Counted from the first letter of the stretch, positions 52,477 through 62,937 are shown. The stretch is 63,198 nucleotides of DNA from Natrinema versiforme JCM 10478 (GCF_000337195.1 NZ_AOID01000027.1:19910-83107); one strand, 5' to 3'. Program-made: numbers and translations. The notes: generated by a model from the sequence alone, not told the origin.

Positions 52477-52727
52477 GCTCGGCCATCGAACACCCGCTCG
52501 TCACGGAGAAGGCGATGAACGACATGGACTTCGAGAACAAGCTCCAGTTCGTCGTCAACCCGGACGCGACCAAGCCCGAGATTCGGGACGAGGTCGAAGA
52601 GCGGTTCGAAATCTCGGTTGAGAACATCAACACGCAGGTAACGATGAACGGCAAAAAGAAAGCGATCGTCCGCCTCGCCGAGGAGGACGACGCACAGGAA
52701 GTCGCTTCGCGAATCGGGGTGTTCTGA
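52473..52727 (+). CDS. rpl23: Ribosomal protein uL23
   Basis: 84 residues with EHPLVTEKAMNDMDFENK and KKKAIVRLAEEDDAQEVA. It binds 23S rRNA at the exit tunnel and is the docking site for SRP. Overlaps rpl4 by 4 bases. Confidence 0.97.
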   Translation: MSSAIEHPLVTEKAMNDMDFENKLQFVVNPDATKPEIRDEVEERFEISVENINTQVTMNGKKKAIVRLAEEDDAQEVASRIGVF

Positions 52728-52729
52728 GA

Positions 52730-53452
52730 ATGGGACGACGCATTCAAGGACAACGACGCGGTCGCGGGACCTCCACGTTCCGTGCCCCGTCCCACCGCTA
52801 CAAGGCGGAACTCGAACACAAGAACGAGGAAGAAGACGACATCATCCGCGGCACGGTCGTCGACATCGAACACGACCCGGCCCGATCCGCGCCGATCGCC
52901 GCCGTCGAGTTCGAAGACGGGGATCAGCGACTGATCCTCGCGCCGGAAGGCATCACCGTCGGCGAGGAGCTGCAGGTCGGTGTCAGCGCTGAGATCAAGC
53001 CCGGCAACACGCTCCCGCTCGCGGAGATTCCCGAAGGAGTGCCGGTCTGTAACGTCGAGGCCAACCAGGGCGACGGCGGTCGATTCGCTCGAGCCTCGGG
53101 AACCAATGCTGACCTGATCACGCACGACCGCAACGCGGCGGTCATCCAGCTTCCCAGCGGCGAGGTCAAGCGCCTCGATCCGCAGTGTCGCGCCACCATC
53201 GGCGTCGTCGCCGGCGGTGGCCGAACGGAGAAGCCGATGGTCAAGGCAGGGAACAAGTATCACAAGATGAAGGCTCGGGGCACCAAGTGGCCTCGCGTCC
53301 GCGGTGTCGCGATGAACGCCGTCGACCACCCGTTCGGTGGCGGCGGCCGACAGCACCCCGGCAAGCCAAAGTCCGTCTCGCGGGACGCCCCGCCGGGACG
53401 GAAGGTCGGTGACATCGCGTCCCGAAGCACCGGCCGAGGTGGAAACAAATGA
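52730..53452 (+). CDS. rpl2: Ribosomal protein uL2
   Basis: 240 residues. Conserved [19 protein letters not shown] at the start and [16 protein letters not shown] in the C-terminal part, with the conserved His near the peptidyl transferase centre. Overlaps rps19 by 4 bases. Confidence 0.97.
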   Translation: MGRRIQGQRRGRGTSTFRAPSHRYKAELEHKNEEEDDIIRGTVVDIEHDPARSAPIAAVEFEDGDQRLILAPEGITVGEELQVGVSAEIKPGNTLPLAEIPEGVPVCNVEANQGDGGRFARASGTNADLITHDRNAAVIQLPSGEVKRLDPQCRATIGVVAGGGRTEKPMVKAGNKYHKMKARGTKWPRVRGVAMNAVDHPFGGGGRQHPGKPKSVSRDAPPGRKVGDIASRSTGRGGNK

Positions 53453-53871
53453 GTCAGGAGTACCGAACCGGCCGTGAAGGTGAGTTCACCTACCGCGGCC
53501 ACACGCTCGAGGAGCTGCAGGATCTGGAGCTCGACGAGGTTGTGGAACTGCTACCCGCACGACAGCGGCGAAGTATCCAGCGCGGTCTCTCCACCGAGAA
53601 GGAGAAACTTCTCGAGGAGGCCCGCAACAAGGGCGAAGAAGAGACGGCGAACGACCCGATTCGAACGCACCTGCGGGATATGCCGATCCTGCCGGAGTTC
53701 GTTGGCATGACCTTCGAGGTCTACAACGGACAGGCGTTCGAGCGCGTTCGCGTCGACCCCGAAATGATCGGCCACTACCTCGGCGAGTTCCAGCTTACCC
53801 GGACCTCCGTCGAGCACGGTCAGGCCGGTATCGGCGCGACCCGATCGTCGAAGTTCGTCCCACTGAAGTGA
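53449..53871 (+). CDS. rps19: Ribosomal protein uS19
   Basis: 140 residues; [35 protein letters not shown] and [10 protein letters not shown] are the S19 blocks that contact the head of the 30S subunit. A charged linker (about 50-80) is longer than in bacteria, as usual in archaea. Confidence 0.96.
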   Translation: MSQEYRTGREGEFTYRGHTLEELQDLELDEVVELLPARQRRSIQRGLSTEKEKLLEEARNKGEEETANDPIRTHLRDMPILPEFVGMTFEVYNGQAFERVRVDPEMIGHYLGEFQLTRTSVEHGQAGIGATRSSKFVPLK

Positions 53872-53878
53872 TCATCGT

Positions 53879-54358
53879 ATGGGAATCAACTACTCAGTCG
53901 ACGCCGACCCCGACGCCACGGCGAAAGCCATGCTTCGGGAGCGTCATATGAGCAACAAGCACAGCAAGGAGGTCGCACGCGAGATCAAGGGCCGAACCGT
54001 CGGCGACGCGAAGGCCTACCTTCAGGACGTGATCGACGAGGTACAGTCGGTTCCGTTCAAGTCCCACAACGCCGGCGCGGGTCACCGCTCCGACGTCGAC
54101 GGCTGGGACGCCGGCAAGTACCCGGAGAAGGTCTCCGGCGAGTTCCTCGATCTGCTCGAGAACGTCGAAGCCAACGCAGATCATCAGGGCTTCGACGGCG
54201 AGTCCATGGAGATCGTCCACGTCGCCGCCCACAAGGTCGGCGAGTCCGTGGGCCGCAAGCCCCGCGCGATGGGGCGTGCCTCCTCGTGGAACACGCCGCA
54301 GGTCGATGTCGAGATCGTCGTCGAAGAAGTCGACGAGGACGAAGCAGGTGATAGCTAA
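53879..54358 (+). CDS. rpl22: Ribosomal protein uL22
   Basis: 159 residues; ERHMSNKHSKEVAREIKGR and the tunnel-lining beta hairpin MGRASSWNTPQVDVEIVV identify it. Overlaps rps3 by one base (TAATG). Confidence 0.96.
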   Translation: MGINYSVDADPDATAKAMLRERHMSNKHSKEVAREIKGRTVGDAKAYLQDVIDEVQSVPFKSHNAGAGHRSDVDGWDAGKYPEKVSGEFLDLLENVEANADHQGFDGESMEIVHVAAHKVGESVGRKPRAMGRASSWNTPQVDVEIVVEEVDEDEAGDS

Positions 54359-55326
54359 TGGCTGACGAACACCAATTCATCGAGAACGGCCTGCAGCGGT
54401 CCCAGATCGACGAGTTCTTCCAAGAAGAGCTCGGCCGCGCAGGCTACGGTGGTATGGACGTCGCCAAGACGCCGATGGGAACCCAGATCGTCCTCAAGGC
54501 GGAAAAGCCCGGGATGGTCATCGGCAAAGGCGGCGAGAACATCCGGAAGGTCACGACGGCCCTCGAGGAGCGGTTCAACCTCGAGGACCCCCAGATCGAC
54601 GTCCAAGAGGTCGAAGAACCCGACCTCAACGCACGGATCGTCGCGGACCGACTGGCGAACGCACTCGAGCGCGGCTGGTACTTCCGCAAGGCCGGTCACA
54701 CGACGATCGACCGGATCATGGAAGCCGGCGCGCTCGGCGCGGAGATCGTCCTCTCCGGGAAGGTCACCGGCGCGCGATCGCGCGTCGAGAAGTTCAACCG
54801 CGGCTACATCAAGCACAACGGCGAGCCCGCCGAAACGGTCGTCGACCACGGCCAGGGCGTCGCGGTCATGAAACTCGGCACCATCGGTGTCGACGTCAAG
54901 ATCATCCCGCCGGGCGCGGAACTGCCCGACGACTTCGAGGTCAACGAAGACATGGACCCCGAAGAGATCGTCCCCGACGCGGTCGAAGTCAACGAGGAAG
55001 GCGGTGTCGAGGAACTCCTCGAAGGCGAACCCGAGGACGCCGAGGCCGCCGAAAGCGGTGCCGAGGCCGCGGCCGACGAGACCGTCGAGACCGACGAGGA
55101 AGCCGACCTCGACGAGGACGTCGTCGAGGAGGTCATCGAAGAAGAAGTCGAGGCTGACGCCGACGAGGAGTTCGATGAGGTCGAGGTCCCCGACGGCGAC
55201 GAAGACGTCGAAGAAGAACTCGAGGAACTCGAGGAAGACGTCGAAGCGGAAGCCGAAGACCTCGTCGAGGAGATGGAAGACGAGGAGACGGACGAAGCAG
55301 ACCCGGACGAGGGAGGTGACGCCTGA
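54358..55326 (+). CDS. rps3: Ribosomal protein uS3 with long acidic C-terminal extension
   Basis: 322 residues. Residues 1-205 are the KH domain ([21 protein letters not shown]) and C-terminal S3 fold ([14 protein letters not shown]). The last 110 residues are almost only Glu, Asp, Val and Ala. Acidic tails on S3 are common in haloarchaea, but this one is long. Overlaps rpl29 by one base. Confidence 0.95.
   Translation: MADEHQFIENGLQRSQIDEFFQEELGRAGYGGMDVAKTPMGTQIVLKAEKPGMVIGKGGENIRKVTTALEERFNLEDPQIDVQEVEEPDLNARIVADRLANALERGWYFRKAGHTTIDRIMEAGALGAEIVLSGKVTGARSRVEKFNRGYIKHNGEPAETVVDHGQGVAVMKLGTIGVDVKIIPPGAELPDDFEVNEDMDPEEIVPDAVEVNEEGGVEELLEGEPEDAEAAESGAEAAADETVETDEEADLDEDVVEEVIEEEVEADADEEFDEVEVPDGDEDVEEELEELEEDVEAEAEDLVEEMEDEETDEADPDEGGDA
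55312..55319 (+). promoter_or_regulatory. Strong Shine-Dalgarno sequence before rpl29
   Basis: GGAGGTGA, inside the last codons of rps3, 6 bases before the ATG at 55326. Clear Shine-Dalgarno sites are rare in haloarchaeal genomes, so it marks internal re-initiation here. Confidence 0.7.
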
Positions 55327-55556
55327 TGGCGATCCTCCACGTCGAAGAGATCCGCGACATGACGCCCGCCGAGCGGGAAGAAGAACTCGAGGAACTCGAG
55401 ACCGAACTGCTGAACCAGAAGTCCGTTCTCGCAGCCGGTGGTGCCCCGGAGAATCCGGGCCGCATCGGCGAACTGGGCCGCACCGTCGCGCGGATCAAGA
55501 CGATCCAGCGAGAGGAAGGCGACCTGGACGACGAAGTAGAAGCGACTGCCGAATAA
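55326..55556 (+). CDS. rpl29: Ribosomal protein uL29
   Basis: 76 residues, two helices: [18 protein letters not shown] and [19 protein letters not shown]. Binds near the exit tunnel. Preceded by a strong Shine-Dalgarno site. Confidence 0.95.
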   Translation: MAILHVEEIRDMTPAEREEELEELETELLNQKSVLAAGGAPENPGRIGELGRTVARIKTIQREEGDLDDEVEATAE

Positions 55557-55571
55557 CACAACCACACACCA

Positions 55572-56045
55572 ATGGCACTGACACCCGAGACGCTGCCGCG
55601 ACACGAACTCAACGGACTCCCCGTGCGAGTCGTCGAGAGCGACGACTCCTCGCGGGTCGGTCTGGAGGGCCGCGTCGTCATCGAGACGACGAAGACGCTC
55701 TCGATAGAGGTTCGTACTGACGGCGAATCTCGGGTCGTGATGGTGCCGAAATCGGGCTCGGTATTCGAGTTCGCGATCACAGATGACGCCGCCGAGGACG
55801 CGAAGTCCTCGGGGACTGCGTCCAAACTGGCCAACACTGAACCCGCTGGGATGTCCGAGGATCGATCCTCGCTCACGGCGGACCGAGCCGGCGGCGATGC
55901 CGCCGGCTGTCGCGACGACGGCCCCGCACGGGACCGCCGTCGCGCTGCTGGCGAGGATGTAGCCTACGTTACGGTCGATGGATCGCGGCTGCTCTCACGA
56001 CCCGCCCGACGCACGGAAACGAGTGGTGACTCACCATGGCAATAG
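55572..56045 (+). CDS. rnp1: RNase P protein component 1 (Rpp29/Pop4)
   Basis: 157 residues. This archaeal subunit helps the RNase P RNA trim tRNA 5' ends. The Sm-like barrel is visible as LNGLPVRVVES, LEGRVVIETTKTLSI, VVMVPKSGSVFEF and, after a break, VTVDGSRLLSRPARR. Between the last two there is a polar low-complexity insert of about 55 residues. It lies between rpl29 and rps17, its usual archaeal place, and overlaps rps17 by 10 bases. Confidence 0.9.
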   Translation: MALTPETLPRHELNGLPVRVVESDDSSRVGLEGRVVIETTKTLSIEVRTDGESRVVMVPKSGSVFEFAITDDAAEDAKSSGTASKLANTEPAGMSEDRSSLTADRAGGDAAGCRDDGPARDRRRAAGEDVAYVTVDGSRLLSRPARRTETSGDSPWQ

Positions 56046-56470
56046 GACTAGACGTTGAAACCCCTCCGGAACCGGAAAACCCGGAGGAATACGACTACGA
56101 GAAGTGTCCGTTCTACGGCGAACTCTCCGTTCGAGGACAGATCCTCGAAGGGACGGTCGTCTCGACGGACATGGACAAGACCGTAGTCGTCGAGCGAGAG
56201 TACGATGTGGCGGTCCCGAAGTACGACCGACACATGAAACGACGCTCGCGCATCCCGGCACACGTACCGGGCGTGCTCGAGCCGCTCTCGGTCGGTGACA
56301 CGGTCAAGATCGCAGAGACCCGACCACTGTCGAAGACGAAATCGCACGTGGTCGTCGAAGTAACCGAAGAAGCGACTGCCGAGGACCTCGCGGAGCTGAC
56401 CAGCCAGGCCGAGCCTGAGCCGGCGCTCTCCGACGAGGACCTCGCCGCCGCCGAAGAGGGTGATCAGTGA
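56036..56470 (+). CDS. rps17: Ribosomal protein uS17
   Basis: 144 residues. S17 blocks: [49 protein letters not shown]. An acidic tail of about 30 residues is added. Its stop shares one base with the ATG of rpl14. Confidence 0.95.
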   Translation: MAIGLDVETPPEPENPEEYDYEKCPFYGELSVRGQILEGTVVSTDMDKTVVVEREYDVAVPKYDRHMKRRSRIPAHVPGVLEPLSVGDTVKIAETRPLSKTKSHVVVEVTEEATAEDLAELTSQAEPEPALSDEDLAAAEEGDQ

Positions 56471-56868
56471 TGGAGGCGATGAAAGCCGACGTCACCCAGG
56501 GCCTGAAGAAGGGCTCCCTGATCACGTGTGCCGACAACACCGGCGCACGCGAACTCAAGGTCATCAGCGTCGCGGGCTACCACGGCACCAAGAACCGCCA
56601 GCCGAAGGCGGGGATCGGTGACAAGGTGACCGTCTCGGTCACTAAGGGTACCCCGGAGATGCGCCGACAGGTCCTCGAGGCCGTCGTCGTCCGCCAGCGG
56701 AAGTCGATCCGCCGGCCCGACGGCACCCGACTGAAGTTCGAGGACAACGCGGCGGTCATCATCGACGAGAACGAAGAGCCCCGCGGCACGGAGATCAAGG
56801 GGCCGATCGCCCGCGAAGTCGCAGAACGCTTCGGAGCAATCGCTAGCACGGCGACGATGATCGTATAG
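56470..56868 (+). CDS. rpl14: Ribosomal protein uL14
   Basis: 132 residues; [19 protein letters not shown] and [20 protein letters not shown] are typical. ATG at 56470 chosen over a GTG three bases earlier. Confidence 0.96.
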   Translation: MEAMKADVTQGLKKGSLITCADNTGARELKVISVAGYHGTKNRQPKAGIGDKVTVSVTKGTPEMRRQVLEAVVVRQRKSIRRPDGTRLKFEDNAAVIIDENEEPRGTEIKGPIAREVAERFGAIASTATMIV

Positions 56869-56870
56869 AT

Positions 56871-57227
56871 ATGACTGAACAACCACACAAACAGCGAATC
56901 CAGACGGAACGCGCGCCGCTGCACCAGCGACAGAAGCAGCTGCACGCGACGCTGTCCGACGAGCTCCGTGAGGAGTACGACACCCGTCGAACCCGCGTCA
57001 ACGCGGGCGACACGGTCGAGGTCATGCGTGGCGACCACGCCGGCGAAGAAGCCGAGGTCATCCGCGCGATCCTCGAGGATGGAACCATCCACGTCGAGGA
57101 CGTGACCGTCGAGACGGCTGACGGCGAGGAAGTGCCGCGGCCGCTCGACCCGTCGAACGTCCGCATCACGGACCTCGACCTCGAGGACGAGCGTCGCGAG
57201 GCGCGTCTCGAAGGTGATAGCGAATGA
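56871..57227 (+). CDS. rpl24: Ribosomal protein uL24
   Basis: 118 residues; KOW motif in [20 protein letters not shown]. Helps start 50S assembly. Overlaps rps4e by 4 bases. Confidence 0.95.
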   Translation: MTEQPHKQRIQTERAPLHQRQKQLHATLSDELREEYDTRRTRVNAGDTVEVMRGDHAGEEAEVIRAILEDGTIHVEDVTVETADGEEVPRPLDPSNVRITDLDLEDERREARLEGDSE

Positions 57228-57970
57228 CGAAACACCAGAAACGACTATCGGTACCGAAGTCCTGGCCGGTCGAGCGAAAGACCGAGACCTTCACGGTCAA
57301 GGCCGACGCCGGTCCCCACGGCGAAGACGGCGTGCCGCTCGTCGTCCTCCTGCGGGACGTGCTCGGCTACGTGGACTCGCGGAAGGAAGCACGGTACGCC
57401 CTCTCCGAGGACTCGATCCTCATCAACGGCGACGCGATCAACGACGAACAGCGCCCGATCGGCATGTTCGACATCGTCGCGTTCCCCGAGCGAGGGGAGT
57501 ACTACCGCGTCTTCCCCGACGAGGGCGGTCGGCTCGCGCTGACCGAGATCGACGAGGATGCGGCCCAGAGCCGCCTCGGCAAGATCACGGGCAAACAGCA
57601 AGTGTCGGGCGGCGACACCCAGCTGACGCTCCACGACGGGACGAACGTCATCGTCGACGACGACTACAGTCCGAAGGACTCGATCGTCATCGACAACGAC
57701 GACAAGTCCGTCGTCGCACACTTCCCCTACGAGGAAGGCGCACTCGTGACGGCCGTCCGTGGCAACCACGGCGGCAAGGTCGGCGAGATCGACGCGATCG
57801 ACGTTACCCCGGGCAGCGGCTCGAACAGCGTCGGCGTCTCGACCGACGACGGCGGCTTCGAAACCGTCGAAGAGTACGTCGTCGTCATCGACGAGAACTT
57901 CACCGGTGACGACTCGTCGTCGAGTGACGCGAACGGTGGAACCGTGAGCGCGGGTGATGACGATGAGTAG
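57224..57970 (+). CDS. rps4e: Ribosomal protein eS4
   Basis: 248 residues; an S4-like RNA-binding stretch ([20 protein letters not shown]), the eS4 barrel and a KOW-like [15 protein letters not shown]. An acidic/serine tail of about 25 residues follows. Found only in archaea and eukaryotes. Confidence 0.95.
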   Translation: MTKHQKRLSVPKSWPVERKTETFTVKADAGPHGEDGVPLVVLLRDVLGYVDSRKEARYALSEDSILINGDAINDEQRPIGMFDIVAFPERGEYYRVFPDEGGRLALTEIDEDAAQSRLGKITGKQQVSGGDTQLTLHDGTNVIVDDDYSPKDSIVIDNDDKSVVAHFPYEEGALVTAVRGNHGGKVGEIDAIDVTPGSGSNSVGVSTDDGGFETVEEYVVVIDENFTGDDSSSSDANGGTVSAGDDDE

Positions 57971-58508
57971 TGAAAGCGAGCCCAGCGGCGACTTCCACGA
58001 GATGCGCGAACCGCGCGTCGAGAAGGTCGTCGTCCACATGGGCGTCGGTCAAGGTGGCCGCGAACTCGGCAAAGCCGAGGACATCATCGAGGCAGTCACG
58101 GGTCAGGAAAGCGTCCGGACCCAGGCGAAGCGAACCGAACCGGACTTCGGTATTCGTCAGGGCGACCCGATCGGCGCGAAGGTCACTCTTCGCGACGAGG
58201 ACGCCTACGAGTTCCTCGAGAAGTCGCTCCCGCTGACGGATATCTCGGCGAAGCAGTTCGACGACACGGGGAACTTCAGCTTCGGTGTCGAGGAACACAC
58301 CGACTTCCCCAGCCAGGAGTACGACCCGAACGTCGGGATTTACGGGCTGGACGTCACCGTTAACCTGGTTCGTCCGGGCTACCGCATCGCCAAGCGCGAT
58401 AAGGCCACCCGTTCGATCCCCTCGAAGCACCGACTGACCCCCGAGGACGCCATCGGCTTCCTCGAGGCCAACTTCGACGTGAGCGTGGAGGGCACGGACG
58501 ATGAGTGA
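57963..58508 (+). CDS. rpl5: Ribosomal protein uL5
   Basis: 181 residues; [35 protein letters not shown] and [16 protein letters not shown]. Binds 5S rRNA. Three starts are possible (GTG 57954, ATG 57957, ATG 57963); I chose the last. Overlaps rps4e by 8 bases and rps14 by 8. Confidence 0.95.
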   Translation: MSSESEPSGDFHEMREPRVEKVVVHMGVGQGGRELGKAEDIIEAVTGQESVRTQAKRTEPDFGIRQGDPIGAKVTLRDEDAYEFLEKSLPLTDISAKQFDDTGNFSFGVEEHTDFPSQEYDPNVGIYGLDVTVNLVRPGYRIAKRDKATRSIPSKHRLTPEDAIGFLEANFDVSVEGTDDE

Positions 58509-58686
58509 AAGCGAGACAGAAGAAAACGACCGCACGGGCGAGCACGCGGCAAAGCGAACGGGGCAGGCCGAGTCCTGCCAGCGCTGTGGCCGCGAGCAGG
58601 GACTTGTCGGGAAGTACGACATCAATCTCTGCCGGCAGTGCTTCCGCGAGATCGCCCGCGACATGGGATTCAGGAAGTACCGATAA
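58501..58686 (+). CDS. rps14: Ribosomal protein uS14 (zinc form)
   Basis: 61 residues with zinc ligands Cys26, Cys29, Cys44, Cys47 ([17 protein letters not shown]) and the end MGFRKYR. A short acidic N-terminus is added. Confidence 0.95.
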   Translation: MSESETEENDRTGEHAAKRTGQAESCQRCGREQGLVGKYDINLCRQCFREIARDMGFRKYR

Positions 58687-58687
58687 T

Positions 58688-59080
58688 ATGACCGGGAACG
58701 ATCCACTCAGCAACGCGCTCTCGGGACTCGATAACGCCGAGAGTGTGGGTCATCTTACCCACGAGGTAACGCCCGCTTCGAACGAGATCGGCAGCGTACT
58801 CGAGGTCTTCTACGACCGCGGGTACATCGACGGCTTCGAGTACGTCGACGACGGCAAAGCCGGTCAGTTCGAGGTCGAACTGAAAGGAGCGATCAACGAG
58901 TGCGGCCCCATCAAGCCCCGCTACGCTGCTGGCGCTGAAGACTTCGAGAAGTGGGAGAAGCGCTATCTCCCCGCTCGAGACTTCGGAGCCCTCGTCGTCA
59001 CGACGAGCAGTGGCATCATGAGCCACTACGAAGCGCGCGACCAGGGTATTGGGGGCCAGGTGATCGCATACGTCTACTAA
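58688..59080 (+). CDS. rps8: Ribosomal protein uS8
   Basis: 130 residues; [26 protein letters not shown] and the C-terminal [20 protein letters not shown]. Binds 16S rRNA helix 21. The ATG at 58688 gives the standard N-terminus and follows rps14 by one base. Confidence 0.95.
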   Translation: MTGNDPLSNALSGLDNAESVGHLTHEVTPASNEIGSVLEVFYDRGYIDGFEYVDDGKAGQFEVELKGAINECGPIKPRYAAGAEDFEKWEKRYLPARDFGALVVTTSSGIMSHYEARDQGIGGQVIAYVY

Positions 59081-59082
59081 TC

Positions 59083-59616
59083 ATGCGAGTCGAACTGGAA
59101 ATCCCCGAGAACGTATCCGTCGAGGTCGACCGTTTCGATGTGACCGTCGAGGGCCCGGAGGGCGCTGTTACGCGCCGTCTCTGGTACCCCGATGTGACCG
59201 TCGAAACCGACGACGACCAGGTGGTAATCGAGAGCGGTGCCGAGGACGCGAAGACGAATTCGACCGTCGGCACCTTCGAGAGCCACATCACTAACGCCTT
59301 CCACGGCGTGACCGAGGGCTGGGAGTACGAGATGGAAGTCTTCTACTCTCACTTCCCGATGCAGGTCCGCGTGGACGGCGACGATGTCGTCATCGAGAAC
59401 TTCCTCGGCGAAAAGGCACCGCGACGAACGACTATCCACGGTGAGACTGAGGTTACCGTCGACGAGGAGCAGATCGTCCTCTCCGGCCCCAGCAAGGACG
59501 ATGTCGGCCAGACGGCGGCCGACATCGAGCAGTTGACGAAAGTCAGCGGCAAGGACACCCGCGTCTTCCAGGACGGGGTCTATATCACCACCAAGCCCGC
59601 GAAAGGAGGTGCCTGA
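59083..59616 (+). CDS. rpl6: Ribosomal protein uL6
   Basis: 177 residues; two L6 repeats, with VEGPEGAVTRRLWYP and the end KVSGKDTRVFQDGVYIT. The ATG at 59083 starts two bases after rps8 ends. Confidence 0.95.
   Translation: MRVELEIPENVSVEVDRFDVTVEGPEGAVTRRLWYPDVTVETDDDQVVIESGAEDAKTNSTVGTFESHITNAFHGVTEGWEYEMEVFYSHFPMQVRVDGDDVVIENFLGEKAPRRTTIHGETEVTVDEEQIVLSGPSKDDVGQTAADIEQLTKVSGKDTRVFQDGVYITTKPAKGGA
59605..59611 (+). promoter_or_regulatory. Strong Shine-Dalgarno sequence before rpl32e
   Basis: GGAGGTG, overlapping the end of rpl6, 8 bases before the ATG at 59620. The second clear ribosome-binding site in this cluster. Confidence 0.65.
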
Positions 59617-59619
59617 TAG

Positions 59620-60342
59620 ATGGCAGACGATCAATCGGACGACCCACAGGAACTCGAAGACATCAGCGGCGTCGGCGCGAGCAAGGCAGACGCGCTGCGC
59701 GATGCCGGCTTCGAGACCATTCAGGACGTCAAGGAAGCGGACCAGGACGACCTGGCCGAAGCCGAAGGCGTCGGGAACGCACTCGCCGCTCGTATCAAGG
59801 CCGACGTCGGTGACCTCGAGGTCACCGAGGAGACCGAGGCCGAAATCGAAGACGAAGGCGTCGACGAAGACGCGGAACCCGACGAAGACGTCGAAACCGA
59901 ACTGCAGCCCCGCGGGCTGACCGAGAAGACGCCCGACCTCTCCGAAGAGGAGGAGCGACTCCTCAACCGACGGAAAAGCGAGGGCAAGCCGCAGTTCAAC
60001 CGACAGGACTACCACAAGAAAAAGCGGACGCCCGAATCCTGGCGACGACCCCGCGGCCAGCTGTCAAAGCAGCGCCGCGGCGTCAAGGGCAAAGGGCCGA
60101 AAGTCCAGGCCGGCTTCCGAACGCCGAAAGCCGTCCGCGGCAAACACCCCAGCGGCTTCGAAGAGGTCTACGTCGAGAACACGGACGATCTCGAGGGCGT
60201 CGACGGCTCTCGAGAGGCGGTCCGAATCTCGTCCTCGGTCGGCGCGCGCAAGCGCGAACGCATCGAGGAGCTCGCCGAAGAGCAGGACGTTCGCGTCCTG
60301 AACCCAACCTACGAGGAAGTCGAGGTGGAATCCAATGACTGA
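59620..60342 (+). CDS. rpl32e: Ribosomal protein eL32 with N-terminal helix-hairpin-helix extension
   Basis: 240 residues; the eL32 core is at about 105-240 ([35 protein letters not shown]). The N-terminal 70 residues form a helix-hairpin-helix domain ([33 protein letters not shown]), of the kind found in RadA and other DNA-binding proteins, joined by an acidic linker. Overlaps rpl19e by 8 bases. Confidence 0.93.
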   Translation: MADDQSDDPQELEDISGVGASKADALRDAGFETIQDVKEADQDDLAEAEGVGNALAARIKADVGDLEVTEETEAEIEDEGVDEDAEPDEDVETELQPRGLTEKTPDLSEEEERLLNRRKSEGKPQFNRQDYHKKKRTPESWRRPRGQLSKQRRGVKGKGPKVQAGFRTPKAVRGKHPSGFEEVYVENTDDLEGVDGSREAVRISSSVGARKRERIEELAEEQDVRVLNPTYEEVEVESND

Positions 60343-60784
60343 TCTGACCGCACAGAAGCGACTGGCAGCCGATGTCTTAGACGTCGGTCAGAACCGCGTC
60401 TGGCTCGATCCCGACGCCCAAGGCGATATCGCCGAAGCGATCACCCGCGACGAGATCCGTGAACTCGTTGAGGATGGTCGCATTCAGGCCGCCGACGCGA
60501 AGGGCAACTCTCGTGGCCGCGCCCGCGAACGGAACGCCAAGCGCGCCTACGGCCACCAGAACGGCCAGGGCAAGCGCCGCGGCAAGAAGGGCGCACGCCA
60601 AGACGAGAAAGACGAGTGGCAGAACAAGATTCGCGCACAGCGACGGAAGCTGCGCGAACTCCGCGACAAGGGCGAGCTGACGCCCACGCAGTACCGCGAG
60701 CTCTACAAGAAGGCTGGCGGCGGGGAGTTCCGTAGCGTCCGGTACCTGTTGAACTACATCGACGAAAACTACGGTGACCAATAA
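60335..60784 (+). CDS. rpl19e: Ribosomal protein eL19
   Basis: 149 residues; [20 protein letters not shown], the basic loop [20 protein letters not shown], and a long C-terminal helix. Overlaps rpl18 by one base. Confidence 0.95.
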   Translation: MTDLTAQKRLAADVLDVGQNRVWLDPDAQGDIAEAITRDEIRELVEDGRIQAADAKGNSRGRARERNAKRAYGHQNGQGKRRGKKGARQDEKDEWQNKIRAQRRKLRELRDKGELTPTQYRELYKKAGGGEFRSVRYLLNYIDENYGDQ

Positions 60785-61332
60785 TGGCGACAGGACCACG
60801 ATACAAAGTGCCGATGCGGCGTCGCCGTGAGGTCCGGACGGACTACCACCAGAGGTTGCGCCTGCTGAAATCGGGGAAGCCCCGCCTGGTTGCTCGCAAG
60901 AGCAACAAGCACACTACGGCGCAGCTGATCACTCCCGGACCTCAGGGAGACGAGACGCTCGCGAGCGCACATTCGAGCGATCTGGCGGAGTACGGCTGGG
61001 ACGCACCCACGAGCAACATTTCCGCGGCGTATCTGACCGGCCTGCTGGCCGGCCAACGAGCCGTCGAGGCAGGTCTCGAGGAAGCGGTCCTCGACATCGG
61101 TCTCAACACGGCCACGCCCGGCAACAAGGTGTTCGCGGTACAGGAAGGCGCAATCGACGCCGGCCTCGAGATCCCGCACAACGACAGCGTGCTCGCGGAC
61201 TGGTCGCGCACCCGCGGCGAGCACATCGCCGAGTACGCAGAACAGCTCGATGAGCCGCTGTACAGCGGTGACTTCGACGCGACAGACCTCCCCGAACACT
61301 TCGACGAGGTACGAGAGGCGATTCTCGAATGA
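60784..61332 (+). CDS. rpl18: Ribosomal protein uL18
   Basis: 182 residues; [38 protein letters not shown] and [17 protein letters not shown]. Binds 5S rRNA. Overlaps rps5 by 4 bases. Confidence 0.95.
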   Translation: MATGPRYKVPMRRRREVRTDYHQRLRLLKSGKPRLVARKSNKHTTAQLITPGPQGDETLASAHSSDLAEYGWDAPTSNISAAYLTGLLAGQRAVEAGLEEAVLDIGLNTATPGNKVFAVQEGAIDAGLEIPHNDSVLADWSRTRGEHIAEYAEQLDEPLYSGDFDATDLPEHFDEVREAILE

Positions 61333-61985
61333 GTGGAAACAACTACAACGACAGCGGATGGGAACCCGTCACCCGTCTCGGTCGGAAGGTCCAAGAGGGC
61401 GAAATCGAGGACATGGAGACCGCCCTCAACTCGGGACTTCCGCTGAAGGAACCCGAACTCGTCGACCAGCTCCTTCCCGGACTGGAAGACGAAGTGCTGG
61501 ACATCAACATGGTCCAGCGGATGACCGACTCCGGACGACGCGTGAAGTTCCGATGCGTCGTCGCCGTCGGTGACCGAAACGGATTCATCGGCTACGCCGA
61601 AGGCCGCGACGATCAGGTCGGGTCCGCCATCCAGAAGGCGATCGGTATCGCGAAGCTGAACATGATCCAGGTCCCCCGCGGTTCGGGGTCCTGGGAGGAC
61701 CGCTCGGACCGGCCACACTCGCTGACCCGACGGACGACCGGCAAAGCCGGCTCCGTCGAAGTCGAGCTCATCCCCGCCCCCGAAGGGCTGGGGCTGGCTG
61801 CGAGTGACACCGTCCGTCACGTCCTCGAACTGGCCGGGATCGAAAACGCCTGGACCAAGAGCCACGGCAACACCCGAACGACGGTAAACCTGGCTAAGGC
61901 GACCTACAACGCACTCGAGAACGCCTCGCAGTCGCGCCATCCGCAGCGACGGCCGGACCGAGAGCGAGCTGAGGTGAGCGAGTGA
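61329..61985 (+). CDS. rps5: Ribosomal protein uS5
   Basis: 218 residues; the dsRBD-like part ([20 protein letters not shown]) and the S5 C-terminal fold ([20 protein letters not shown]). Its stop shares one base with the ATG of rpl30. Confidence 0.95.
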   Translation: MSGNNYNDSGWEPVTRLGRKVQEGEIEDMETALNSGLPLKEPELVDQLLPGLEDEVLDINMVQRMTDSGRRVKFRCVVAVGDRNGFIGYAEGRDDQVGSAIQKAIGIAKLNMIQVPRGSGSWEDRSDRPHSLTRRTTGKAGSVEVELIPAPEGLGLAASDTVRHVLELAGIENAWTKSHGNTRTTVNLAKATYNALENASQSRHPQRRPDRERAEVSE

Positions 61986-62452
61986 TGAAGGCAATCGTTC
62001 AGATCCGCGGCGAAGTGAATCGACAGGAAGACGTCCAAGACACCCTGTCGATGCTCAACATCCACAACGTCAACCACTGCACGCTCGTCCCCGAGACCGA
62101 CGCCTACGAGGGGATGATCGCGAAGGTCAACGACTACGTCGCCGTCGGCGAGCCCGACGCCGAGGTACTCGAGACCCTGCTCGCGAAGCGAGCCGAGCCC
62201 CTCGAGGGCACGCAGTCGGATGTCGACGAGGAGTGGCTTGCCGACAACACGGCCTACGACGGCTTCGGCGATCTCGCCGAGGCGCTCCTCTCCGAGGAGA
62301 CGACACTTCGTGACGAGGGACTGTCACCGACGCTTCGACTTCACCCACCGCGGGGGGGTCACGAGGGTATCAAAAAGCCGACCGTTGAGGGCGGCCAACT
62401 CGGAAAGCATACAACAGGGGAGATCAACGACCTCCTAGAATCGATGCGATAA
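61985..62452 (+). CDS. rpl30: Ribosomal protein uL30
   Basis: 155 residues, the long archaeal form: KAIVQIRGEVNRQEDVQDTL, LNIHNVNHCTLV, FDFTHPPRG-like FRLHPPRGGHEG near the C-terminus (here LRLHPPRGGHEGIKK). ATG at 61985 preferred over a GTG three bases before it. Confidence 0.95.
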   Translation: MKAIVQIRGEVNRQEDVQDTLSMLNIHNVNHCTLVPETDAYEGMIAKVNDYVAVGEPDAEVLETLLAKRAEPLEGTQSDVDEEWLADNTAYDGFGDLAEALLSEETTLRDEGLSPTLRLHPPRGGHEGIKKPTVEGGQLGKHTTGEINDLLESMR

Positions 62453-62454
62453 CC

Positions 62455-62934
62455 ATGACGAGCAAAAAACGACGCCAGCGCGGATCGCGAACCCACAGCG
62501 GCGGTTCCCACAAGAACCGACGCGGTGCGGGCCACCGTGGTGGCCGCGGCCGTGCCGGGCGCAGCAAACACGAGTTCCACAACTACGAACCGAAGGGCAA
62601 ACACGGCTTCAAGCGACCCCACGACATCCGCGAGGATGTCGCGGAGATCGACGTCCAGAAGCTAGACGAGGACGCGATCCTCTACGTCGCTGATGACCTC
62701 GCCGAGGAGACCGACGGCGGCTATCGACTCGACGCACGCGATATCGTCGAGGACGGCCACGAGGTCGACACGGTCAAGGTACTCGGCTCCGGACAGGTCC
62801 GGAACACGCTCGAGATAACGGCGGACGCGTTCTCCGATGCCGCTCGCGAGAAACTCGAGGCTGCCGGCGGCGAGGCAGTCGTCTCGGAGCGAGGCCAGGA
62901 GGACGACGACGACGACGACCAGGACGAGGAATAA
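62455..62934 (+). CDS. rpl15: Ribosomal protein uL15
   Basis: 159 residues; the basic start KKRRQRGSRTHSGGSHKNRR and GAGHRGGRGRAGRSKHEFHN, then a small C-terminal domain (VKVLGSGQVRNTLEITADAF) with an acidic end. Last ribosomal gene before secY. Confidence 0.96.
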   Translation: MTSKKRRQRGSRTHSGGSHKNRRGAGHRGGRGRAGRSKHEFHNYEPKGKHGFKRPHDIREDVAEIDVQKLDEDAILYVADDLAEETDGGYRLDARDIVEDGHEVDTVKVLGSGQVRNTLEITADAFSDAAREKLEAAGGEAVVSERGQEDDDDDDQDEE

Positions 62935-62937
62935 CAT

